From a virus, in the IMG/VR virus record IMGVR_UViG_3300022752_006365, positions 1 to 27,308 of that record: a stretch of 27,308 nt of DNA; one strand, written 5' to 3'. Made by a program: the position numbers and the translations under genes. Below, piece by piece: positions 20,673-27,308 of this stretch; position 1 is the stretch's first letter; each line of letters starts with the position of its first letter. The notes beneath the pieces were generated by a model that ran no database searches, was not told where the DNA came from, and saw only the letters and a program-made list of their open reading frames with translations.

Positions 20673-21077
20673 TCACTTTCCTTTAAGAATCTTAGAAACA
20701 GGTTTTGTAGACCACATGCGGCAGGCCCAGTAGGCTGCTTTTGTTCTATCTGAAGCTCTGGGAGTACCGCATCCATGTCTGGCTCTAAAAGATTTTCTTG
20801 CCTTTGGATTATCTCTACGAATTTCCATGTTAGGATCTCCGAATTCGACTTTTTTCACATTACCAGTTTTTTCATCTTTGACATAAACTTTGTATTTTTT
20901 TACGTCGCCACGCATCGGTTTTCCTAGAGAAACTTCCCTACCTTTATACTCTGCTTCTAAGATAACTTCTTCTGAAATAGTTTCAAAATCAAGCTCAAAC
21001 TGGTCTAAAACGCCAAAGGCTTCAAGCATGACAGCTTCTTCTATAATTTCTTTAAGGATTTCAGGAGTAATTTTCAT
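20673..21077 (-). CDS. Tagged conserved phage protein with Cys-rich C-terminus, 134 aa
   Basis: The tag MKITPEILKEIIEEAVM carries I-E-E. The body from residue 60 reads GREVSLGKPMRGDVKKYKVYV, then KTGNVKKVEFGDPNMEI and a terminal block FRARHGCGTP to AAYWACRMW. I recall this last module as widespread in myoviruses and their metagenomic relatives, usually of unknown role. Two Cys and His residues in the end block could bind a metal. Its ATG overlaps the stop of the upstream 59-aa tagged gene (ATGA), so the two are coupled. It is probably a structural or packaged protein. Confidence 0.8.
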   Translation of the reverse strand: MKITPEILKEIIEEAVMLEAFGVLDQFELDFETISEEVILEAEYKGREVSLGKPMRGDVKKYKVYVKDEKTGNVKKVEFGDPNMEIRRDNPKARKSFRARHGCGTPRASDRTKAAYWACRMWSTKPVSKILKGK

Positions 21078-21253
21078 GTTTCATCTTCCTTAGAATCTTC
21101 TTCTTCAATTCCGTCAGGAAATCCATCGTAGTATAACTCTTCTGGGTTGTCTACTGGTTCACCGGTGGACGGTTCATAACGCCCAGGAGGATAATTAATT
21201 TGTCCCAAGACCTCTTTAATTAATTCTCGTAATTGTCTTACAGTTATCTTCAT
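21074..21253 (-). CDS. Tagged mini-protein, 59 aa
   Basis: A short gene from ATG at 21251-21253 to TGA at 21074-21076. Its first 14 residues, MKITVRQLRELIKE, match those of the protein at 729-1193 at all but one position; after this the two diverge completely, which suggests shuffling or copying of the tag itself. The remainder is Pro/Tyr/acidic-rich (NYPPGRYEPSTGEP, EELYYDGFPDG, EEEDSKEDET) and likely disordered. It overlaps the next tagged gene by ATGA and is divergent from the gene at 21289. Confidence 0.75.
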   Translation of the reverse strand: MKITVRQLRELIKEVLGQINYPPGRYEPSTGEPVDNPEELYYDGFPDGIEEEDSKEDET

Positions 21254-21288
21254 ATGATATTTGATATATATCCCATAAGGTAGAAGAT

Positions 21289-21693
21289 ATGCATAAAGAT
21301 TTAACCCACAACGGTCGAGATTGGAACGAAGGGCACCCAGATCATGAAGGTGAAATGGCTACTTCTCAATTACATAGAATATCTGACATGGCAAACATGT
21401 TGTTAAATATCATTGGAGAAAATGATGAATTACCCGGGTGGGTTCAATACAAATTAGGACGTGCATATAATGATATGTCTGACCTATTTGGGTACATAGA
21501 ATCAAAATCTCATAATATTCCTTGTGATGATGATGGAATGATGATCGTCGACTTAGATCATGTGATGGTTCAAGAAGCAAAAAAGAAAAAAGGCCAAAAG
21601 GGTCTTTGGGCAAACATAAGAGCAAGAAGAAAAGCAGGAAAACCTAAACTGAAGCCAGGACAAAAAGGATATCCAAAAACTCTAGACGTTTGA
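21289..21693 (+). CDS. Conserved phage protein with basic C-terminal module, 134 aa
   Basis: A ribosome-binding site AAGGT lies seven bases before the ATG. The protein has a His/Asp-rich start (DWNEGHPDHEGEMA), helices including LHRISDMANMLLNIIG and LPGWVQYKLGRAYNDMSDL, and a basic end KKGLWANIRARRKAGKPKL followed by KPGQKGYPKTL. I recall both the 'W-V-Q-x-K' helical part and the final basic module from many unannotated marine phage proteins. No catalytic residues are apparent; the basic end could bind DNA. Role unknown. Confidence 0.75.
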   Translation: MHKDLTHNGRDWNEGHPDHEGEMATSQLHRISDMANMLLNIIGENDELPGWVQYKLGRAYNDMSDLFGYIESKSHNIPCDDDGMMIVDLDHVMVQEAKKKKGQKGLWANIRARRKAGKPKLKPGQKGYPKTLDV

Positions 21694-21725
21694 TTTGAAT
21701 TAAATAAAATAAAAGGGTTATTTAT

Positions 21726-21878
21726 ATGGCGATATTAATTTGTCACGCTGCTATTGCAGCTATCAGCATAGGTTTATTCATTGGAACGTTAAGAATAAAG
21801 AATGGATCCATTCCAAAACCTTCATTATCAAGCAGCAGGAACCTAGATTTTCCAGATGATTTTCATTTTTGGAATTAA
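21726..21878 (+). CDS. Small membrane protein, 50 aa
   Basis: A short frame with AAAGGG about nine bases before the ATG. It has one N-terminal membrane span (ILICHAAIAAISIGLFIGTL) followed by a basic, Ser-rich stretch and an aromatic/acidic end (DFPDDFHFWN). Topology would place the N-terminus outside. It lies between the conserved gene at 21289 and the YeaH cassette; role unknown. Confidence 0.6.
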   Translation: MAILICHAAIAAISIGLFIGTLRIKNGSIPKPSLSSSRNLDFPDDFHFWN

Positions 21879-21917
21879 TCATTTATCTTTTGAAGATATG
21901 CAGAGTTAATGTGTACT

Positions 21918-21923
21918 TATAAT
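21918..21923 (+). promoter_or_regulatory. TATAAT promoter element of the YeaH-SpoVR-PrkA cassette
   Basis: TATAAT ends eight bases before the ATG at 21932, within GTGTACTTATAATC, and there is no Shine-Dalgarno. PrkA begins with the same AGATCATGAGCAT context as YeaH, so both may start from short or absent leaders. Confidence 0.45.
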
Positions 21924-21931
21924 CAAAGATC

Positions 21932-23095
21932 ATGAGCATTTTTCGTGAACATAAAACAGTCGCTGACCGAACTGCGTCAGACCGCAGAAGGCATAAGCAA
22001 AAGATCGAAAAAGCTATTCGAGACGGTATTCACCACATCGTTGCAGATGAAAGCATCATCTCAAAAGATGGAAAACAAAAATATAGAATTCCAGTTAGGG
22101 GAATAAAAGAATATCGATTTGTTTATGGCGATAACGGAAAGCAGGTCGGCTCTGCACCTGGAAAAGATATTAAACGTGGACAAAAGATAGGAGACCAACA
22201 GCAACAGCAAGGTGGTCAACCTAATAAGGCCGGCGGCGACAAGGGTGAAGAATACTATGACGTAGAAATCACCCATGAAGAATTAGCCCAGTATCTCTTT
22301 GCTGAACTGCAACTTCCAGAACTTCAAAAGAAACGCCTAAGCAACATTGATACAGAAAAGATGAAGCGTAAGGGATACCGTCCGCAGGGAATTATGCCCC
22401 GTCTGGATAGAAAAAAATCCGCTATCGCTCGTATCAAGCGAATGAAAGCCGCAGGGTTTGATCCAGAAAAAGCAGAAGAAGGCGAGACATTCTCTTTTCA
22501 TGAAGATGATCTAAAGTATCGCCATTACAAAGTCACAAAGAAGCCTTGCACGAATGCTGTCATCTTCTTCGTCATGGACGTCAGCGGATCCATGAGCCAA
22601 GAAAAGAAGTTCCTTGCAAGGTCTTTCTTCTTCCTTCTTTATCAGTTCCTACGTCTCAAGTATGAAACAATAGAGATTGTGTTCATCTCCCACGACACAG
22701 AGGCTCAAGAAGTTGAAGAAAAAGACTTTTTCGAAAAGGCTTCCACTGGTGGAACGAAGGCATCTTCTGCTCTAGTCATGGTCAATGACATCATACAAAA
22801 GCGTTTCCATCCTTCATCTTGGAACATCTATATGTTCCAGTGCTCTGACGGTGACAACTTCCCAGAAGACAATGAAAAATTTCTAGAAGAAACAGCAAAG
22901 TTAACCTCTGTTGCCCAGCTGTATGGTTACTGTGAAATCGAACCAGAAATTAGTTGGATATCAGATCCTGGAAAGCTGTACCAGCTTCTTAGACCGCACC
23001 AGGGACCTAGACTAAAAGAAGTCAGGATCAACAAGCGTGAAGATGTTTGGCCGGCATTTTTGAGCCTCATGGGCGGAACACAAACGGAGGAGTGA
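21932..23095 (+). CDS. yeaH: YeaH/YhbH-family protein (DUF444, von Willebrand A-like), 387 aa
   Basis: YeaH is the partner of the PrkA kinase in many bacteria and contributes to survival of long nitrogen starvation in E. coli; its biochemical role is unclear. The typical opening (IFREHKTVADRTASDRRRHK), the Gln/Gly-rich hinge around 88-100 and the VWA-like C-terminal half are present. The metal-ion adhesion site is intact: DVSGSMS (D216, S218, S220), TGGT (272-275) and CSDGD (D306). At 387 aa it is shorter than E. coli YeaH (about 427). It is first of the three-gene cassette; its stop lies within the GGAGG-preceded junction of SpoVR. DNA is richer in GC than the adjacent 14-21 kb region. Confidence 0.93.
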   Translation: MSIFREHKTVADRTASDRRRHKQKIEKAIRDGIHHIVADESIISKDGKQKYRIPVRGIKEYRFVYGDNGKQVGSAPGKDIKRGQKIGDQQQQQGGQPNKAGGDKGEEYYDVEITHEELAQYLFAELQLPELQKKRLSNIDTEKMKRKGYRPQGIMPRLDRKKSAIARIKRMKAAGFDPEKAEEGETFSFHEDDLKYRHYKVTKKPCTNAVIFFVMDVSGSMSQEKKFLARSFFFLLYQFLRLKYETIEIVFISHDTEAQEVEEKDFFEKASTGGTKASSALVMVNDIIQKRFHPSSWNIYMFQCSDGDNFPEDNEKFLEETAKLTSVAQLYGYCEIEPEISWISDPGKLYQLLRPHQGPRLKEVRINKREDVWPAFLSLMGGTQTEE

Positions 23096-23096
23096 C

Positions 23097-24404
23097 ATGG
23101 ATTATAAACTAGAAGATCTAAAAGAATGGGATGAAAAGATCGTCGCTCTTGCCAAGAAGCACAACCTTGACTGGTATGAACTAGACTATGAAGTCATTGA
23201 CTATCATGAAATGATCGGCGCCATGGTGCACCACGGTATGCCCTCCATGTATTCTCATTGGTCTTTTGGTAAGTCTTTCGAACAGACCATGAGACGATAC
23301 AACGTCGGTATGGAAGGTCTTCCCTACGAGCTTATTATCAACTCTGATCCTTCTCTTGCTTACCTGATGAGAGAAAACCCGCTCTACCTCCAGATACTCA
23401 TCATGGCCCACTGTGTTGGTCACAGCGATTTCTTCAAGAATAACAGGATGTTCAAGAACACCAGACCAGAATCAGTCATCCAACGTCTGAGGTCTGCAAA
23501 GAAGAGAATTCAAGGGTACGTAGAAAATCAGCACATCGGAATTGAAGTTGTTGAAAGAACCATCGACGCGTGTCAGGCTCTTCAATTTCAAACGACCAAG
23601 TACGGACAGGTAAGGCGTCCCCATGCTGAAATTAAAGCTGAATATGTCGAATTGATCAACAATGACAAGGACGGCAGATATAAAAACTTCAACATAGACA
23701 TGGTTCCGATCGAACCAGACTATGATCTACTAGGTTTCATAGAAGAAAATGCAAAGATCCCAGAATGGAAACGAGACATCATACATGTCTGTCGTGAAGA
23801 AGGTCAATACTTCTGGCCCCAGATCCAAACCAAGATAATGAATGAAGGCTGGGCATCTTACTGGCACTATACGCTGTGCCACGAATTAGAACTTCCAGAT
23901 GGACTTCATTTGCCCATCGTTAAGATGCACAACGCAGTTGTTCGTCCACATGTCGGCGGAATTAATCCATACCATCTTGGATTCCACCTATTCCAGAAGA
24001 TCAAAGAACGTCATGGCATTGATGAATGCTTCTTGGCACGTGAGGTCTGCTATGATGCATCATTCCTACGACAGTACTTGACAGAAGAAGACTGCGTTGA
24101 GCTCAACCTTTTCTCATATTCATCAAAGAAAAAAGCGGGAGTTTCGATCGACGATGTCTCCGACGAGATAGGGTGGGAAAAAGTTAAAGATGAACTGATC
24201 AAGAACGTGGCGGGCGGATCAATCCCGGTGGTCTACGTTGATGAAATGAAGAGAGACGGAATGTTAGTAGTACGTCACGAGCACGACGGCAGAGATTTAG
24301 AAATAAAACACGCAAACGAAGTCGTCGAGCATATTAAATATCTTTGGGGTGGACCGGTGAGATTTTATACGCTTCTCGAAGAAGAACCGTGGGAAATCGA
24401 TTAA
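23097..24404 (+). CDS. spoVR: SpoVR-family protein, 435 aa
   Basis: SpoVR (YcgB in E. coli) is needed for normal spore cortex in Bacillus and is often linked with PrkA and YeaH in Gram-negative genomes. Family hallmarks are MPSMYSHWSFGKSFE, GLPYELIINSDPSLAYL, the following NPLYLQILIMAHCVGHSDFF and NEGWASYWHYTL. Length is a little under the bacterial norm (about 470-510), the loss being mainly at the C-terminus. GGAGG overlaps the YeaH stop codon one base before its ATG region, so it is translationally coupled. The many His/Asp/Glu residues in conserved positions suggest a metal site, but the function is unproven. Confidence 0.93.
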   Translation: MDYKLEDLKEWDEKIVALAKKHNLDWYELDYEVIDYHEMIGAMVHHGMPSMYSHWSFGKSFEQTMRRYNVGMEGLPYELIINSDPSLAYLMRENPLYLQILIMAHCVGHSDFFKNNRMFKNTRPESVIQRLRSAKKRIQGYVENQHIGIEVVERTIDACQALQFQTTKYGQVRRPHAEIKAEYVELINNDKDGRYKNFNIDMVPIEPDYDLLGFIEENAKIPEWKRDIIHVCREEGQYFWPQIQTKIMNEGWASYWHYTLCHELELPDGLHLPIVKMHNAVVRPHVGGINPYHLGFHLFQKIKERHGIDECFLAREVCYDASFLRQYLTEEDCVELNLFSYSSKKKAGVSIDDVSDEIGWEKVKDELIKNVAGGSIPVVYVDEMKRDGMLVVRHEHDGRDLEIKHANEVVEHIKYLWGGPVRFYTLLEEEPWEID

Positions 24405-24435
24405 CTTCAAGAAAAAGAAAGAATACATATAGATC

Positions 24436-26370
24436 ATGAGCATCAAAAAGCAACTTCTCCAACAGATCAAGGCACAACGCGAAGAATCAAGCAAGAAGAA
24501 GAAATTCTCTGGCAATCTCATGGACTACATCGAGATGGTGGAGAAAGATCCTTCTATCGTCAAATCAGCGCACAAAAGACTCTACGATGCAATAGAAGAG
24601 CACGGATCTTATGTGATGCCGGATTCTGACCCACGTAAATTTAAGGTCTTCGATGGAGATCAAGTAAAGATCCACAAGTACTTTGAAGGCGAGTTCTTCG
24701 GAATGGAGAACGTCATCGAAAAAGTCATGAGCTTCTTGTCATCCGCAGCTCACAAAGGTGAGGAATCTCGTCAGGTTCTTCTTCTTATGGGCCCAGTCGG
24801 AGCTGGTAAATCTGCACTTACTGAGCACATCAAGAAGGCTCTAGAGCAGAAGAAGTACTTTGCATTGAAGGGTGATCCACACCGTGGTGAACCGTTACAA
24901 TTAATCCCACGTTCTCTTCGAAAATCCGTAGAAGAATCCTTAGGAGTAAAGATTGACGGTGATATTTCTCCCGTTGCTCGTCATAAGCTTCTCAATGACT
25001 ATGCTGGAAAGTATGAAGACTTCGAGGTTGAAGAAGTTACATTTTCACAACGAGCTCGTCGTGGTGTAGCTTCCGTTCCTCCAATGGATGCCAACTCCCA
25101 AGACGTCTCAGTCCTCATCGGATCTGTTGATATTTCTAAATTAGATAAATTTGCTGAGGATGATCCAAGAGCTCTATCGCTCAACGGTGCATTCAACGTC
25201 GGTAACCGTGGTATCGTGGAACTCGTCGAGGTCTTCAAGAACGAAATTGAATTCCTCCACACCATCATCACCGCCACCCAGGAAAAGAGAGTTCCATCTC
25301 CTGGTAAATCAGACATGTTACACTTCGACGGTGTCATCCTAGCACACTGCAACGAGGCAGAATGGAATCGATTCCAGTCTGAGCACACCAACGAAGCCAT
25401 CATGGATCGTATCGTCAAGATCTCCGTCCCATACTGTCTTGAATTGAATCAAGAAGTCAAGATCTATGAGAAGATGTTAGGCAAGTCTGAGTTCAAGGCC
25501 CACATCGCCCCACACACCCTCAAGGTAGCATCCATGTTCTCTGTCATGTCACGTCTCAAGGATTCTGCCAAGTGTGACCTTCTCACCAAGATGAAGATCT
25601 ACAATGGTGAGGAAGTCCTCGAGAAAGGACGCGTTCGTAAGGTAGATATCAAGGACCTACGAGAAGAGGCGAAGCATGAAGGTATGGACGGCATCTCAAC
25701 TCGTTTCATCACCAAGGCTCTTGACAATGCTCTCACTGCGTCGGATAAGAACATGATCACGCCCATCTCTGTCCTTGACTCATTGACGAAGATGGTCAAA
25801 GAGCAATTGATCGATGAAGCCCTCAAGTCAAAATGCCTAGAGCTTCTCCAGAAAACGATCAGAGAAGAGTATTTAAAGATACTTGAGAATGAAATCGCCA
25901 AGGCGTTTATCTCAGCGTATGAAGAACAAGCTCAAGCTTTATTTGATTCTTATCTTGATAATGCTGAGGCTTATACAACACGTGCAAAACTCAAGGATAG
26001 AGTTACAAAAGAAGAGCGAAAACCAGACGAAGGATTCATGGCCTCAATTGAAGAACAAATCGGAGTTACCGGCTCGTCACGAGACGGATTCCGTTCAGAC
26101 GTCACCGCCTACATGTTTGCCAAAATGAGGCGCGGCGAGAAGGTCTCTTTCAAGACCTATGAGCCCCTTAAGAATGCAATTGAATCATACTTGATCTCTT
26201 CAGTCAGGTCAATGGCTCGTATAGTGACCAAGTCAAAGACACGTGACGAGGATCAACAGAAGAAATACTCAGATATGGTGGAGACTCTTATGAAAGAGTA
26301 TGGGTATTCAGCAGAATCTGCGGAGGAGATCCTAGTCTTTGCTTCAAATAATTTGTGGAGAGATTCTTAG
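24436..26370 (+). CDS. prkA: PrkA-family serine protein kinase (YeaG-like), 644 aa
   Basis: PrkA is an AAA+ ATPase with a C-terminal kinase-like domain; it acts in stationary-phase, nitrogen-starvation and sporulation control. The N-terminus includes DYIEMVEKDPSIVKSAHKRL and FFGMENVIEKVMSFL; Walker A is GPVGAGKS (119-126), and NRGIVELVEVFK plus the GVILAHCNEAEWNRF segment give the Walker B/sensor region typical of this family. The C-terminal domain follows from about 410. Length (644) equals that of E. coli YeaG, so it looks complete. It lies 31 bases after SpoVR, with a possible own start signal (TACATATAGATC-ATG). Codon choice (many ATC, GTC, CTC) differs from nearby phage genes. Bacterial order is usually prkA-yeaH-spoVR; here prkA is last. 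Confidence 0.95.
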   Translation: MSIKKQLLQQIKAQREESSKKKKFSGNLMDYIEMVEKDPSIVKSAHKRLYDAIEEHGSYVMPDSDPRKFKVFDGDQVKIHKYFEGEFFGMENVIEKVMSFLSSAAHKGEESRQVLLLMGPVGAGKSALTEHIKKALEQKKYFALKGDPHRGEPLQLIPRSLRKSVEESLGVKIDGDISPVARHKLLNDYAGKYEDFEVEEVTFSQRARRGVASVPPMDANSQDVSVLIGSVDISKLDKFAEDDPRALSLNGAFNVGNRGIVELVEVFKNEIEFLHTIITATQEKRVPSPGKSDMLHFDGVILAHCNEAEWNRFQSEHTNEAIMDRIVKISVPYCLELNQEVKIYEKMLGKSEFKAHIAPHTLKVASMFSVMSRLKDSAKCDLLTKMKIYNGEEVLEKGRVRKVDIKDLREEAKHEGMDGISTRFITKALDNALTASDKNMITPISVLDSLTKMVKEQLIDEALKSKCLELLQKTIREEYLKILENEIAKAFISAYEEQAQALFDSYLDNAEAYTTRAKLKDRVTKEERKPDEGFMASIEEQIGVTGSSRDGFRSDVTAYMFAKMRRGEKVSFKTYEPLKNAIESYLISSVRSMARIVTKSKTRDEDQQKKYSDMVETLMKEYGYSAESAEEILVFASNNLWRDS

Positions 26371-26405
26371 TAGAAATTATTACTAGCGTAATTTAACAAT
26401 TCTTG

Positions 26406-26439
26406 AATGTGCCGTATAGCTATTATTATGCGGCACATT
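26406..26439 (+). promoter_or_regulatory. Hairpin holding the start of the GIY-YIG gene
   Basis: AATGTGCCG (26406-26414) and CGGCACATT (26431-26439) are perfect 9-base complementary arms around a 16-base loop that contains TATAGC and the ATG at 26428. A transcript reading through from PrkA would fold with the start codon in the loop next to the stem, whereas one starting from TATAGC would lack the left arm. T4-type homing-endonuclease genes are known to be held off by such hairpins in read-through transcripts. Confidence 0.55.
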
Positions 26440-27234
26440 TATACTTTTAGGAATTTAGTAAACGGTAAGATTTACGTTGGGCAAACAAATAAACCAAAAA
26501 AAAGATTATGGGAGCACCTTCATGCTGCAAAAGAAGGTCATAATAGCTTGTTATGTTATGCAATTAGAAAGTACGGAGAAGAAAACTTTCTATTTGAAGT
26601 AATTGAAGAATGTGAAGATGAAGTCACTAATCAAAGAGAAGAATTTTGGATATCACATTTTGATTCTTTTGAAAACGGATACAACATGACAACAGGAGGC
26701 GATCATTTTTCACTTTCAAAAGAAGCAAAGAAAAAAATTGGGGATAGGTTCCGCGGAAAACACCTCTCCGAAGAACACAAACAAAAGCTTCGCGAAGCCA
26801 ACAGGGGGAAAATACCACCCTGCACTGATGAAACGCGGAGGAAACGATCTGAGTCTATGAAGGGAAAGAATACCGGCCCTAAATCAGAAGAACATCGTAG
26901 GAAGTTATCAGAGGCCAGAAGAAAATGGAGTTTGACAGAAGAACAAAAGAAGAAGATAGCTGAGAATAGAAAACCTGTCTCTGAAGAAACGCGTAAAAAG
27001 ATTTCTGAGGCAGGTAAAGGAAGAATAGTTTCGGAAGAAACACGTCGTAAAAAGTCAGAATCTATGAAAGGTAAAAAATTTGGTTCTCCCTCTCAAGAAA
27101 CGATTGAAAAACGCTCTGCAAAAAACAGAGGCAAAAAGAGGTCAGAAGAACAGAGACAACGAATGAGAGATGGATGGAAACGTAAGCGTGAAGAAAAAGA
27201 AAGATTGAAATTACTTGAACAAGGATCTTCTTGA
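26428..27234 (+). CDS. GIY-YIG homing endonuclease with NUMOD3 repeats, 268 aa
   Basis: I prefer the ATG at 26428, giving MRHIYTFRNLVNGKIYVGQT at the N-terminus as usual for this family; an in-frame ATG at 26407 adds seven residues. The nuclease domain (about 1-92) has HIY and YVG for GIY-YIG, an Arg at 26 in KKRLWEHL, YAIRKYGEENF and the catalytic Glu region NQREEFWISHF, ending YNMTTGG. Then come about six NUMOD3-type DNA-binding motifs of the form G-K-x-x-S-E-E-x-R-x-K-x-S-E-x-x-K-G, and a very basic tail. It is free-standing, directly after prkA, and is followed by a terminator. Its recognition site, often in the adjacent gene, would be looked for in prkA. Confidence 0.92.
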   Translation: MRHIYTFRNLVNGKIYVGQTNKPKKRLWEHLHAAKEGHNSLLCYAIRKYGEENFLFEVIEECEDEVTNQREEFWISHFDSFENGYNMTTGGDHFSLSKEAKKKIGDRFRGKHLSEEHKQKLREANRGKIPPCTDETRRKRSESMKGKNTGPKSEEHRRKLSEARRKWSLTEEQKKKIAENRKPVSEETRKKISEAGKGRIVSEETRRKKSESMKGKKFGSPSQETIEKRSAKNRGKKRSEEQRQRMRDGWKRKREEKERLKLLEQGSS

Positions 27235-27249
27235 ATAAATCTAACTAAA

Positions 27250-27283
27250 AAAGCCGGGGGAAACCTCGGCTTTATTTTTTTTT
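27250..27283 (+). terminator. Intrinsic terminator after the GIY-YIG gene
   Basis: AAAGCCGGGG-GAAA-CCTCGGCTTT forms a ten-pair stem with one G-T pair and a GAAA tetraloop, followed by ATTTTTTTTT. It ends the rightward unit that includes the YeaH-SpoVR-PrkA cassette and the endonuclease. Confidence 0.9.
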
Positions 27284-27308
27284 ATTTTTTAATGTCTTGT
27301 AAAGATAC

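Overview
The window looks like the accessory part of a large tailed-phage genome (jumbo-like) infecting a Gram-negative bacterium. The reasons are tight packing of many short unrelated genes on both strands, collagen-like fibre genes in tandem, two GIY-YIG/NUMOD3 homing-endonuclease genes and one HNH gene, and phage copies of host-type genes (GroEL, IF-1, cysteine synthase, a SpoU methyltransferase). No terminase, capsid, portal, polymerase or integrase gene lies here, so the phage assignment is an inference from context. DNA is AT-rich, but a few genes (1547-2800, the cysteine synthase and the 21.9-26.4 kb cassette) look visibly more GC-rich. Several lipoproteins, including one with a Gly/Ser-rich tail of the kind common in myxobacteria, suggest a Myxococcota-like host; this is only a suggestion.

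Layout. 1-3.1 kb: small unknown proteins plus a minus-strand 417-aa protein ending in a nitrile-hydratase-leader-like (NHLP) domain. 3.1-8.3 kb: cysteine synthase, a metzincin-type lipoprotein, SpoU/TrmH RNA methyltransferase, a thioredoxin-like lipoprotein, a MazG-like pyrophosphatase, a kinase-like protein, a PD-(D/E)XK nuclease and an HTH protein. 8.3-14.0 kb: four collagen-like fibre genes, the last three being paralogues. 14.0-18.7 kb: mostly minus-strand small genes, HNH nuclease, a miniature GIY-YIG/NUMOD3 gene, IF-1 and GroEL. 18.8-21.7 kb: a cluster of small proteins with a shared N-terminal tag, and lipoproteins. 21.9-26.4 kb: YeaH (DUF444), SpoVR and PrkA, the stress/sporulation module of bacteria. 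26.4-27.3 kb: a full GIY-YIG/NUMOD3 endonuclease and a terminator.

Three themes tie the window together. First, ten otherwise unrelated proteins begin with, or carry an internal restart at, the same short amphipathic tag (roughly M-K-I-T-x3-L-R-x-I-I-R/K-E), each holding an (I/L)-x-E tripeptide. This resembles the T4 capsid-targeting sequence cleaved by prohead protease, so these may be proteins packaged in the virion and delivered with the DNA. Second, most genes that head a transcription unit have no Shine-Dalgarno sequence but a TATAAT-like hexamer 5-9 bases before the start codon, which suggests leaderless mRNAs; the phage also carries its own IF-1. Third, the YeaH-SpoVR-PrkA cassette, GroEL, IF-1 and cysteine synthase together suggest a phage that props up or reprograms a slow-growing or starved host.
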